Shown here: in pieces, positions 45,576 to 55,000 of the stretch
Layout of the letters: each line of letters begins with the position of its first letter
Position numbering within the stretch: position 1 is the first letter of the stretch
Source of the DNA: 2-02-FULL-55-14 sp964534125
GTDB taxonomy: Bacteria; Bacteroidota; Ignavibacteria; UBA10030
NCBI GenBank assembly: GCA_964534125.1
Contig: CAZHOJ010000004.1
Coordinates: 239,715 to 303,714, forward strand
Reading direction: 5' to 3'
DNA length: 64,000 bases
Notes under the pieces: generated by a model
What the model was told of the DNA's origin: nothing
Database searches by the model: none
The model's input: the letters and a program-made list of their open reading frames with translations, nothing else
Position numbers and translations under genes: made by a program

Positions 45576-46892
45576 ATGGCCGCTGACAATCATTTCCGGC
45601 ACGTTCTCATCGTCGCATATTACTTCCCGCCGCTGGGCCTGAGCGGTGTCCAGCGGACGACCAAGTTCGCCAAGTACCTGTCGCGCTACGGATGGAAACC
45701 GACGGTGCTGACGGTCGAACCCGGGGGGTACTACGCGTTCGATCAGTCGCTCCTGAAGGAAGTCGAGGATGCCGGCGTCACCATCGTCCGGACCGGTTCG
45801 CTCGATGCGAACCGCCTGTTCCGAAAGAAGGGGACGGTGCGGGTCCCGTCGGAGCTGATGCGGCGTCTTGCGGGGTTCATCGGCGATTTCTTCTTCATTC
45901 CGGACACGAAGATCGGCTGGAGGCGCAAGGCGGTCCGTGCCGGAAAGGTGCTGCTGAAGAACCGTTCCTTCGATGCCATCATCGCCACCGCACCGCCGCA
46001 GACGGACTTCCTCATCGGCGCTGAGCTTGCCCGTTTCGCCAACATACCGCTCCTCCTGGATTATCGCGACGCCTGGATCCACTACCCGTTCAAATTCTTC
46101 CCGACACCACTGCACACCTGGCTTCACAAGCGGCAGGAGCGCAAGGTCATCGCGCGGGCGGACAAGGTGGTCGTCACTCATCGCCGGATCAAAGAAGAAC
46201 TCCTGACGAGGTACCCGAAGTTCGGGTATCGGGATGTTTCCATTCTCTCGCAGGGATATGACGAGGAGGATTTCCGCGGCGTGCGTCCGAAGGAACGGTT
46301 CAGGGGCCTCGACATCGTCCATACGGGGACCTTCTACGGCCGGCGTTCACCGGACGTGCTCTTCAAGGCGCTCTCGCAGATGGTGCTCAAGGACCCGGAC
46401 CTTCGCGGCATGCTGCGGGTGCGGCTCTTTGGGGCTCCCCGACGGCAGGACGTGCGGGCCGCAAAGCGGCTGGGGGTGGCTGACATTGTCCGTTTTGAGG
46501 GCTATGTTGAGCACAGAGCGTCGGTTCGTGCTCTTGTGGAGGCGGATGTCCTCTGGTACGTCATCGACAACGACCTGCAGTCGCCGGGTAAGCTGTTCGA
46601 GTATTTCGCTGCGGGCCGGACGATCCTCGCATCTGTCGTGGATGGCTACACAAAGCAGCTCCTCGAAGAGTCGGGGGGAGCGGTGTGCCTTCCGCTCCGC
46701 GATGTCGATGCGCATGTCAAGGCCATCGGGGATCTCCTCGAACGGAAGCGGTCGGACACACTGCCGAGGACTCCATCGGCGTTCGCTCACCGGTACGAAC
46801 GACTGAGACTGACCGGCGAATTGGCGCGCCACCTCGAGCATCTGATGGACTACGACAGGGGTGAGTTCACCCGCGTGAAGGAGACATCATGA
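45576..46892 (+). CDS. glycosyltransferase family 4-like protein
   Basis: This is a 438-residue GT-B-fold glycosyltransferase. The N-terminal domain begins VLIVAYYFPPLGLSGVQRTTKFAKYLSRYGW, the usual opening of family 4 enzymes; YRDAW and VVTHRRIKEELLTRYP follow, and the C-terminal domain has IVHTGTFYGRRSPDVLFKAL and LFEYFAAGRTIL. It probably adds a sugar to a surface polysaccharide or glycolipid. It begins 4 bp after the peptidase gene and overlaps purD by 4 bp (ATGA). The donor and acceptor are unknown. Confidence 0.88.
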   Translation: MAADNHFRHVLIVAYYFPPLGLSGVQRTTKFAKYLSRYGWKPTVLTVEPGGYYAFDQSLLKEVEDAGVTIVRTGSLDANRLFRKKGTVRVPSELMRRLAGFIGDFFFIPDTKIGWRRKAVRAGKVLLKNRSFDAIIATAPPQTDFLIGAELARFANIPLLLDYRDAWIHYPFKFFPTPLHTWLHKRQERKVIARADKVVVTHRRIKEELLTRYPKFGYRDVSILSQGYDEEDFRGVRPKERFRGLDIVHTGTFYGRRSPDVLFKALSQMVLKDPDLRGMLRVRLFGAPRRQDVRAAKRLGVADIVRFEGYVEHRASVRALVEADVLWYVIDNDLQSPGKLFEYFAAGRTILASVVDGYTKQLLEESGGAVCLPLRDVDAHVKAIGDLLERKRSDTLPRTPSAFAHRYERLRLTGELARHLEHLMDYDRGEFTRVKETS

Positions 46893-48181
46893 ACGTACTT
46901 GTCATCGGCTCCGGCGGACGGGAACATGCGCTCGTCAGTGCGCTCGCTTCCAGCCCGTCGGTAAAGAAGGTCTACTGCGCACCCGGCAATGCGGGCATCG
47001 CGGACCAGGCGGAGCTCGTCCCTGTCAAGGGAGAGGACACGAACGGGCTTTTAAGGTTCGCAAGGCAGAACAACATTGACCTGACCGTTGTCGGACCGGA
47101 GCAGCCTCTTGTCGACGGCATCGTTGACACATTCCGGGCGGAGGGGATGAGCATTTTCGGTCCCACGGCCGCTGCCGCACGCCTGGAAGGGAGCAAGGTC
47201 TTTTCCAAGGAGTTCATGAAGCGCCACGCCATTCCCACTGCGGGATTCGGGTCGTTCAGCGTCGGGGAGGAGGAGAAGGCGGTAGCTTTCGCCCGGACGC
47301 TCACGCCGCCGCTGGTGGTAAAGGCGGACGGCCTTGCCGCCGGGAAAGGGGTTCTCATCTGTCAGGGGCATACGGAGGCGGAGGGACACATACGGTCGAT
47401 GCTGTCCGGCAGCGCCTTCGGGAAGGCAGGAACATCTGTGGTCGTCGAGGAGTACCTTGACGGCGAGGAGGCGTCGATCTTCGTTCTGACGGACGGAAAG
47501 AACCATGTGCCGCTTCCTCCGGCACAGGACCATAAGCGGATGTTCGACAACGATCAGGGAAAGAACACGGGCGGCATGGGCGCATATGCGCCGGCACCTG
47601 TGATGACGCAGGACCTTCTGGCGCGTGTCGAGGAAACGATCATTCGTGCGACGCTCGACGGGATGCGGAAGGATGGGCATCCATACACAGGGTGCCTGTA
47701 TGTCGGCCTGATGATCACTGCAGAAGGCCCGAAGGTCCTCGAGTACAATTGCCGGTTCGGGGATCCGGAGACACAGGTTGTCGTCCCCCTTATCGCGTCG
47801 GACGCGGGGGAGCTGTTCATGAGCATCGCCAAGGGATCGCTCGACCCGACGGCCCTGAAGCTTCGAAAGAACTCGGCGGTCTGTGTGGTGATGGCCTCCG
47901 GCGGATATCCGGACGCATATGAGAAGGGAAAAAAGATCTCGGGCCTGGCATCGCTCGAGGGCCTTCCGGACGTCCGGGTGTTCCATGCCGGCACGGCCAG
48001 GTCCGGAGGGGACATCGTCACATCCGGCGGCCGCGTCCTGGGCATCACGGCAATGGGCCCCGAAGGAGACATCGGGACGACGATACGCAATACGTATGAC
48101 GCCGTGAAGAAGGTGTCGTTCGACGGCGTGCACTATCGCACGGACATCGGTGCGCGGGCGCTGAGGCACACGTCGAGGTAG
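46889..48181 (+). CDS. purD: phosphoribosylamine--glycine ligase
   Basis: This 430-residue GAR synthetase performs the second step of purine synthesis. MNVLVIGSGGREHALVSAL, GPEQPLVDGIVD, the ATP-grasp region VVKADGLAAGKGV, the LPPAQDHKRMFDNDQGKNTGGMGAYAPAPV signature and FGDPETQVVVPL are present. Length is normal. It is the last gene of the run that also contains guaB, and it is followed by about 640 bp of repeats. Confidence 0.98.
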   Translation: MNVLVIGSGGREHALVSALASSPSVKKVYCAPGNAGIADQAELVPVKGEDTNGLLRFARQNNIDLTVVGPEQPLVDGIVDTFRAEGMSIFGPTAAAARLEGSKVFSKEFMKRHAIPTAGFGSFSVGEEEKAVAFARTLTPPLVVKADGLAAGKGVLICQGHTEAEGHIRSMLSGSAFGKAGTSVVVEEYLDGEEASIFVLTDGKNHVPLPPAQDHKRMFDNDQGKNTGGMGAYAPAPVMTQDLLARVEETIIRATLDGMRKDGHPYTGCLYVGLMITAEGPKVLEYNCRFGDPETQVVVPLIASDAGELFMSIAKGSLDPTALKLRKNSAVCVVMASGGYPDAYEKGKKISGLASLEGLPDVRVFHAGTARSGGDIVTSGGRVLGITAMGPEGDIGTTIRNTYDAVKKVSFDGVHYRTDIGARALRHTSR

Positions 48182-48823
48182 CGGATATCCAGGATACATT
48201 CTGTGCCTGTCCGCTGCAGGCGATAGACCCCGTAGGGGTGCGATATTCGCGTCGCCACTTTTTCTTTCGGAAAGAAAAAGTGGCACAAAAAGAAACATGC
48301 ACGAAATCAAGGCTCGAAGCGGCTCGCGTTCAATCGTAGGACGAATTCCCTCGATACCTGCGACAGACCGGGAGCAAAAGCGTCGAGGGAATTAAATGAG
48401 CGCGAGCCGTTCAGGGTAGATCTCTTTCCGATCGGGGAACAGAGACTCCTGCTGAATGATTTCGTGCAGGCAGCTGAACCCAGGGATCTGCCTGAGATTC
48501 CTCCTGGCGAACATGGAGGACCATTGAAAGCTGACTCCAACCGCTCATAGGCCCCGCCTGCCGGATAGAACGGCAAAGCGGGCCGCAGGCGGGGGTCTAC
48601 GGTCTCTAACACAGCCAAACAAAGCCAGAGGGAAGGATCTGACAGACCCCGTAGGGGTCTCAGGTTTCTAACCCGCACCTTCAAGGGCAAAAAGCACCCC
48701 GTAGGGGTGCAACATACGGAGAAGAAAATGTGACCGACGGAGCAGAGCAAGAACCTGCGGTCGTTGCGAGAGATCGTCACAAATGAATTGCTCAACAAGG
48801 ACAAATCATCCAATAGGAGCTGT
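48182..48823. repeat. gene-free spacer filled with palindromic repeats
   Basis: No gene is supported in this 640-bp spacer. It contains three copies of ACCCCGTAGGGGT (48226-48240, 48644-48660, 48694-48710) and a 31-base palindrome (48254-48284). A long imperfect inverted repeat (48320-48409) has arms CGGCTCGCG...AATTCCCTCGA and TCGAGGGAATT...CGCGAGCCG. A 10-bp inverted repeat CCCCGCCTGC/GCAGGCGGGG lies at 48552-48594. It resembles a stack of REP-like dispersed elements between purD and the epimerase gene. Confidence 0.7.
48254..48284 (+). terminator. 31-base perfect palindrome after purD
   Basis: GCCACTTTTTCTTTC and GAAAGAAAAAGTGGC meet around a single G. A very stable hairpin with an A/T-rich upper stem would form about 70 bases after the purD stop. 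It may act as a bidirectional terminator or be part of the repeat element that surrounds it. Confidence 0.5.
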
Positions 48824-49750
48824 ATGCGAATACTGATCACCGGAGGTGCTGGCTTCATTGCATCGCATATTGCGGATGCCTATGTCGCTGCCGGACACGA
48901 GGTAGAGATCGTCGATGATCTTTCGAGCGGGAAGAAGGAGAACGTCCCACCGAAGGCCGTCCTGCATGTGATGGACATCCGGGATGAACGGGTGGAGAAG
49001 CTGATGGCTGACGGGAAGTTCGATGTTGTCAGCCACCATGCAGCGCAGATGGACGTACGCCGCTCCGTGGCGGACCCGGCCTTCGACGCCTCGGTGAACG
49101 TCCTTGGCGGATTGAACATCTTCGAAGCTGCCCGCAGGCATGGCGTGAAAAAGATCATCTTCGCCTCTACCGGCGGGGCCATCTATGGCGAACAGGACTA
49201 TTTCCCGGCCGACGAGGACCATCCTACGCGCCCTCTGTCTCCCTACGGCATCACGAAACTTACCACCGAGAAGTACCTCTTCTACTATAAGCAGGTGTAC
49301 GGTATCGATTCGGTCACTCTCCGCTATGCGAATATCTACGGTCCGCGGCAGAATCCGCACGGTGAAGCAGGCGTCGTGGCCATCTTTGCTTCGAAGCTCA
49401 TCAAGGGAGAGCAGCCGGTCATCAACGGTCCCGGCACGCAGACGCGGGACTATACGTTCGTCGGGGATGTCGCACAGGCGAACGTGCTTGCCTTGTCGTT
49501 CGACGGGACCGACATCTTCAACGTGGGTACCGGCATCGAGCATGATGTCAACTTCCTCTTCCACCATCTCTCGAAGATCCTCCGCCCGGATTGTCTGGAA
49601 CAGCACGGTGAGGCGAAGGCGGGTGAGCAGCAGCGGAGTGTGATCACAGCGGAGAAGCTGTATCGCACGTTCGGCTGGCGGCCGATGATGCGGCTCGATG
49701 AAGGCCTCGCTCTCACCGCAGCATGGTTTAAGCAACGCACTGGCGCATGA
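48824..49750 (+). CDS. NAD-dependent epimerase/dehydratase (UDP-glucose 4-epimerase-like)
   Basis: This 308-residue extended short-chain dehydrogenase starts MRILITGGAGFIASHIADAYV (NAD-binding GxxGxxG). FASTGGAIYGEQ and SPYGITKLTTEKYLFYYK contain the catalytic Ser/Thr and YxxxK, and LRYANIYGPRQNPHGEAGVV is typical of nucleotide-sugar epimerases. It probably interconverts a UDP-hexose for surface glycans. AGGAG precedes the ATG at 48824; the upstream in-frame ATG lies in the repeat region. It overlaps meaB by 4 bp. Confidence 0.9.
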   Translation: MRILITGGAGFIASHIADAYVAAGHEVEIVDDLSSGKKENVPPKAVLHVMDIRDERVEKLMADGKFDVVSHHAAQMDVRRSVADPAFDASVNVLGGLNIFEAARRHGVKKIIFASTGGAIYGEQDYFPADEDHPTRPLSPYGITKLTTEKYLFYYKQVYGIDSVTLRYANIYGPRQNPHGEAGVVAIFASKLIKGEQPVINGPGTQTRDYTFVGDVAQANVLALSFDGTDIFNVGTGIEHDVNFLFHHLSKILRPDCLEQHGEAKAGEQQRSVITAEKLYRTFGWRPMMRLDEGLALTAAWFKQRTGA

Positions 49751-50706
49751 GCGTATCCGCCGCCGATATTGCCGGCAGGGTCATCGCAGGCGAGAGGCGG
49801 TCCATCGCCCGCGCCATCTCCCTCGTGGAGAACGAGGCGCCGCAGGCGCAGGACCTTCTTCGTGAGCTCTATGCGAAGACAGGCCGGGCATATCGTATCG
49901 GCATGACGGGTCCACCGGGAGCCGGCAAAAGCACGCTTACCAACAAGCTGACACGTCACTATCGGTCCCAGGGAATGAAGGTTGGCATCATCGCCGTGGA
50001 CCCGACCAGCCCATTTACGGGCGGGGCCCTTCTGGGGGACCGCATCCGGATGACGGACATCGAGATGGATGAGGGAGTGTTCATCCGCAGCATGGCGTCG
50101 AGGGGAAGTCTCGGAGGATTGTCGCGAAAGGCCCAGGAGGCCGCGGATGTTCTCGATGCCGGAGGGTTCGACCTGATCCTGTTCGAGACCGTGGGCGTGG
50201 GCCAGTCGGAGCTTGACATTGCAGGGGCAGCGGATACGACCGTCGTCATTCTCGTTCCGGAATCCGGCGACGGCATCCAGGCGATGAAAGCGGGACTGAT
50301 GGAGATCGCCGACTTCTTCGTGCTGAACAAGGCCGACCGACCCGGAGCGGACCAGGCGGTCATGTCCATCAAGATGATCCTGGGTTTCAGGCCGCACGAC
50401 GAGCATACGTGGATGCCAGATGTGCTGAAAACGAAAGCGAACCAGGGAGAAGGCATCGACGAGGTCGCCGCACAGGTGCGCAGGCATCGCGAGCACCTCG
50501 AGGCGAAAGGGCTCCTCGCTTCGCGCCGCAGGTCCCGCCTGCAGAGCAGGATCCGCGAGCTTGTGGACGATTCCCTGCACGTTGCGTTCTGGGACGAGGA
50601 GCGGACGACGTTGCTCAACGCCCGGCTCGACGCGCTTGAGGGCGGGACGACCTCGCCGTACGATGTCGCACACGAGCTCGTGAAGCATTTCACCGAACGG
50701 TCCTGA
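49747..50706 (+). CDS. meaB: methylmalonyl-CoA mutase-associated GTPase MeaB
   Basis: This is a 319-residue G3E GTPase. Walker A GPPGAGKSTLTNKL, VDPTSPFTGGALLGDRIRM, FIRSMASRGSLGGLS, ETVGVGQSE and NKADRPGADQA are the family landmarks. MeaB chaperones the B12-dependent methylmalonyl-CoA mutase. The mutase genes are not in this window. The gene overlaps the epimerase gene by 4 bp and is followed 11 bp later by an acyl-CoA dehydrogenase gene, which suggests propionate or branched-chain amino-acid breakdown. Confidence 0.95.
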   Translation: MSVSAADIAGRVIAGERRSIARAISLVENEAPQAQDLLRELYAKTGRAYRIGMTGPPGAGKSTLTNKLTRHYRSQGMKVGIIAVDPTSPFTGGALLGDRIRMTDIEMDEGVFIRSMASRGSLGGLSRKAQEAADVLDAGGFDLILFETVGVGQSELDIAGAADTTVVILVPESGDGIQAMKAGLMEIADFFVLNKADRPGADQAVMSIKMILGFRPHDEHTWMPDVLKTKANQGEGIDEVAAQVRRHREHLEAKGLLASRRRSRLQSRIRELVDDSLHVAFWDEERTTLLNARLDALEGGTTSPYDVAHELVKHFTERS

Positions 50707-50717
50707 AGGAGCGAACC

Positions 50718-51857
50718 ATGGAATTCGCCTTCACCGAAGAACAGAACCTGCTGCGGGACTCCGTGAGGGAGTTCGCATCCAGGGAGATACGTCCGCACAT
50801 CATGGAGTGGGATGAGTCCCAGACCATGCCAGTGGACATCTTCAAAAAGATGGGGGAGCTCGGATTTCTCGGCATCGTCGCTCCGGAAGCGCATGAAGGG
50901 GCCGGCCTCACGTCCGTCGATTTCTGCATCGTCATGGAGGAGCTGGCGGCTGTCGACCCTTCCATCGCGCTCTCGTTCGCAGCCCATAGCGGCCTTTGCC
51001 TGCAGCACATCCTGGCATTCGCCAACGAGGAGCAGCTTTCAGCGTACGTCCCTGCACTCGCCACAGGCAGGGTGCTTGGAGCATGGTGTCTTACGGAGCC
51101 GGGTTCGGGGAGTGATGCGAGCGGGATGCTGACGAATGCAAAGCGCAACGGCGATACGTATCTCCTCAACGGGTCAAAGATCTTCATCACGAACGGCGGA
51201 AGCGCCTCGACGTACGTCGTGACGGCGAAGACCGATCCCGATGCGGGGAACAGAGGCATCTCAGCGTTCATCGTGGAGAAAGCCTTCGGCGGCATCTCGG
51301 TCGGTAAGAAGGAGAACAAGCTCGGCATGCGTGCAAGCGAGACCGTGCAGCTTTCCTTCGACAACGTGAAGGTCCCGGCCAGGAACCTGCTTGGGAAAGA
51401 AGGCGAGGGATTCAGGCAGGCGCTCGCCGTGCTCGACAGCGGACGGATCGGCATCGCTGCGCTCTCCACAGGACTCGCGCAGGGGGCGCTGAATGCAGCC
51501 GTTGCCTATGCAAAAGAACGGCAGCAGTTCGGGCGGCCCATCGCCGATTTTCAGGGCATCCAGTTCTCGCTGGCGGATATGGCAACGGAGGTGCAGGCTT
51601 CCCGGTTGCTGACCTATCGCGCTGCCGCCGCAAGGTCCAGAGGAGAAGACGTCACGCAGATCGCCGCACAGGCGAAGTACTTTGCCTCTGAGACCGCTCA
51701 GCGTGCATCGACCGCTGCTGTCCAGATCCACGGCGGATACGGATACATGAAGGACTATCCTGTCGAGAAGTTCTACCGCGACGCGAAGCTGCTGACCATC
51801 GGAGAGGGGACATCGGAAGTGCAACGGATGGTCATCGCCCGGAGCGTTCTTTCCTAG
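50718..51857 (+). CDS. acyl-CoA dehydrogenase (short/branched-chain type)
   Basis: This 379-residue FAD flavoenzyme oxidises an acyl-CoA to the 2-enoyl-CoA. MEFAFTEEQNLLRDSVREFA, WCLTEPGSGSDASGM, GSKIFITNGG, RIGIAALSTGLAQGALNAAVAYAKERQQFGRPI and a C-terminal QIHGGYGYMKDYPVEKFYRDAKLLTIGEGTSEVQ are present; the Glu of GEGTSE is the expected catalytic base. Chain-length preference cannot be read from the sequence. AAGGAG precedes the ATG. With meaB and the carboxylase subunit downstream it fits acyl-CoA catabolism. Confidence 0.94.
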   Translation: MEFAFTEEQNLLRDSVREFASREIRPHIMEWDESQTMPVDIFKKMGELGFLGIVAPEAHEGAGLTSVDFCIVMEELAAVDPSIALSFAAHSGLCLQHILAFANEEQLSAYVPALATGRVLGAWCLTEPGSGSDASGMLTNAKRNGDTYLLNGSKIFITNGGSASTYVVTAKTDPDAGNRGISAFIVEKAFGGISVGKKENKLGMRASETVQLSFDNVKVPARNLLGKEGEGFRQALAVLDSGRIGIAALSTGLAQGALNAAVAYAKERQQFGRPIADFQGIQFSLADMATEVQASRLLTYRAAAARSRGEDVTQIAAQAKYFASETAQRASTAAVQIHGGYGYMKDYPVEKFYRDAKLLTIGEGTSEVQRMVIARSVLS

Positions 51858-51887
51858 AAGCCGTCTGTCACCGCGCGATCAGGGTAG

Positions 51888-52031
51888 TTTCTCGCAGAGA
51901 TTGCAACGAAAGCCACGCACGCAGCGAAAAGACAGGATGTTATTCTGAGCCAGGGACAAACCTTTTTCGGTGTCCCGTTCGACGCAACATCGCCAGATCC
52001 ATTTTCCACACGTTGCGCCCGCCGCGAGAAA
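51888..52031. repeat. inverted-arm intergenic element, locus A
   Basis: The left arm at 51888-51908 reads TTTCTCGC, seven variable bases, then GCAACG. The right arm at 52011-52031 is its inverted counterpart: its reverse complement reads TTTCTCGC, seven bases, then GCAACG, and 16 of the 21 positions match. The pair fills the gap between the acyl-CoA dehydrogenase and the membrane fusion gene, ending 19 bases before the next ATG. A related right arm occurs at 57801-57820. Confidence 0.65.
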
Positions 52032-52050
52032 TGCTTCTGACAAGGCATCT

Positions 52051-55000
52051 ATGAAGAATGAGAACCGCACTGCCCTGATAAGTTTCCTCTTCGTCCTCTC
52101 GGGCCTTCTCGGCCTCGTCTACCAGATCGTCTGGTTCAAGTACCTCTCTTCCTTCCTCGGGAACACCACCTACGCCCAGTCCATCGTGCTCGCCACGTTC
52201 ATGGGGGGCATGGCCATCGGCGCTTCGCTTTGGGGCCGCCGTGCGGACCGCGTCCGTTCGCAGCTCAGGGTCTACGGTTGGCTCGAGCTGGCCATCGGTG
52301 CTTTCTGTGCTTTGTATCCGCTCCTCTTGGAGTTCGTGCGTGGAGCATTCGTCGCGGCCCTGGCTGATCAGGAAGGGACCGGCGAATCGACGGGTGTACT
52401 CATCGCGAAGGTGGTCGTAAGCATGGTGATGCTGCTTCCGCCGACCATCCTGATGGGAGGGACCCTCCCGGTCCTCGTCAGGGCCGTCACGGACAGGTTC
52501 GAAAAGGCCGGCAGTGTGATCGCGACGCTGTATGCGCTCAACAGCCTGGGGGCCGTCATCGGAAGCATTCTCGGAGGATTCTTCTTCATCCGGCTTGTGG
52601 GACTCCAGGCGACCATACTCATCGCCGCGATTCTCAGCATGTGCATCGGGGGAGTTGCCCTGCTCCTCAGCAGGCGTGAGCCTGTCCAGGAGACCGGCGA
52701 TGCCGGATCGGACGAGGCGATCGTCTACAGCAGCTCTGCAGGGACCGCGGCGACCATCGTTGCAGGGCTCTCGGGTGCCGCGGCCATGATGCTCGAGGTC
52801 GTTTGGGTCCGCATGCTCATTCCCGTCCTCGGGTCGTCGACCTATTCGTTCTCCCTCATGCTCGTGGCGTTCATTTCCGGCATCACGCTCGGCGGTCTCT
52901 ACGTCGCCCGGATCATCGACCGCACGCGCCATCTCCCATCCTGGCTTCTTGCGTCCCAGGCCGCCATCGTCGCTTCTGTTGCGGTCACGCTGGTCGTGTA
53001 CGACCGGTTGCCGTATCTCATGTGGCACATCGCGTCGGTCCTGAACAGGTCGGAATCGACCTACCCGGTGTTCCTCATGCTGCAGTTCGTTCTGTGCTTC
53101 CTCTGGATGTTCGTCCCGACCTTCTTCTTCGGCGTTTCCCTGCCGGCCGCCATCAGGATCGCTTCGCGCAGTACGCGCACGCTCGGTTCGACGGTCGGAA
53201 CGGTATACACCGTCAACACGTTCGGAACGGTCGTCGGCAGCCTTGCCGCAGGATTTGTGCTCATTCCCTTGATCGGGCTTTCCGCCACCGTCGGTGTTTC
53301 GATGCTGGTGCTGACGGCTGGTGTTCTTCTGCTCCTCGTGAAGGCAGAACCCGGCACACTTCCGCGATCAGGGCGGATCGTCACGGTCTCTTCCATACTG
53401 CTCAGCTTTCTGCTTGTCCTGATGTTTGCATCCGATACGATGGGCCCGTCCCTCACGGGTGTCTTCCGGCTCATCAACAAGAACAGGGTCCCGCCATCCT
53501 CGTACAGCGAGTTCGTCTCGACATATGCTCCTTCCAGGGTCGTCTTCTACGAAGAGGGGATCTCGGCCACGGTGGGGGTCGTCGAGTCCCCGCTGGATGA
53601 GGGCACGGAGCGGGTCCTTATCATCAACGGTAAGTCCGACGCCTCTTCTGTGAGCGACCTTCCGACGCAGCTGCTGCTCGGCCATTTGCCTGCGTTGCTC
53701 CATGGCGATCCGAAGACGGCGCTGGTCGTAGGGTATGGCAGCGGTGCCACGGTGGGGGGATTGCTGCATCATCCGGTCGACCGGCTCGACTGCGTCGAGA
53801 TCTCACCTGAGGTCGTCGACGCATCGCCGTACTTCGAGGATGCCAACGGCGATCCGTTCAGCGACGAGCGCTTCCATCTCGCCATCGACGATGCGGCATC
53901 GTACATCGAGCTGACGCCGCACCTGTATGACATCATCGTCAGCGAGCCGTCGAATCCCTGGATCGCAGGCATCGGAAGCCTGTATACAACAGAGTTTTTC
54001 GAGCAGTGCAAGGCACGGATGACCCCCAACGGCGTGATGTCGCAGTGGTTCCACATGTACGAGGTCGATGACGAGACCTTCACTCTCGTCGTCAGGACGT
54101 TCGCCTCGGTCTTTCCGTATGTGACGCTGTGGGAATCGATGTCTGCGGACATACTGCTGATCGGGTCCATGCAGCCGCTCGATGTGACCATGGAGGGGCT
54201 CCGCACGAGCATGCAGGCACCCGGCGTGAAGGCAGACCTCGAACGGATCAGCATCTCCGATCCGCTGACGCTGATGAGCCTGCAGGTGATGAGCAACCGC
54301 CACGTCCGGGCGTTCGTCGGCGACGGCCTGATGAACACCGAGGACCATCCGGTGCTGGAGTTCCTCGCCCCCCGTGCGTTCTTCGTCAACCGGGGCGTCT
54401 CGAATATGGATGACCATGACGAGCGGCTGATGCATGCATCGCCGGATACATATCTCTGGCGGAAAGTCCGGACGCAGCAACTGTCCGACAGCGACATGAG
54501 GACACTTGGGACCTTCCACGCCGGGCAGCGGCGGGGCCATCCATTCCTCGGATACTTCCTGCTGAGCGACTATGTGCGGCGTCATCGTGCTGACTCCGAG
54601 GTGCTGGAAACGCTTGTGGACCTCACCGGCCGGATCGGGAAAGAGGCGGAGCGTATCGGCTACCTGCGAATGCTCGCGGACCTCGCTCCGCGGGATGCAC
54701 AAGCACAGGTCGACTACGGGTGGGCCAGATTCGAGTGGCAGCGCAGCTCAGGTTCTGTGCTCGACGGCGGGACGACGGAAGAGTCCGAAAGCCGCATCCG
54801 GCAGGCCATCCGGCTCGCCGCAGATACGGTCGATACATACCGCGTACGGCTTGCTGACCTTTTCTTCGCCACCGGACGCTACGGGCTGGCAATGGACCAG
54901 TATGCGCGCGCTATCCAGCTCCGTGAATCATACTCACGCGATCCGTACATTGCCTCCGACAAGCTGTTCACACGGCTGGCGCAGTGCCTGTACGAAACGG

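Noticed and set aside
48307..48858. A 183-codon minus-strand frame in the repeat spacer after purD
   Set aside because: It overlaps the start of the epimerase gene and is made of palindromic repeats; both strands are open across the inverted repeat, which is an effect of the repeat, not coding.
51970..52050. Upstream in-frame extension of the membrane fusion gene
   Set aside because: The extra codons fall in the inverted-arm element; the first membrane helix begins just after the ATG at 52051.
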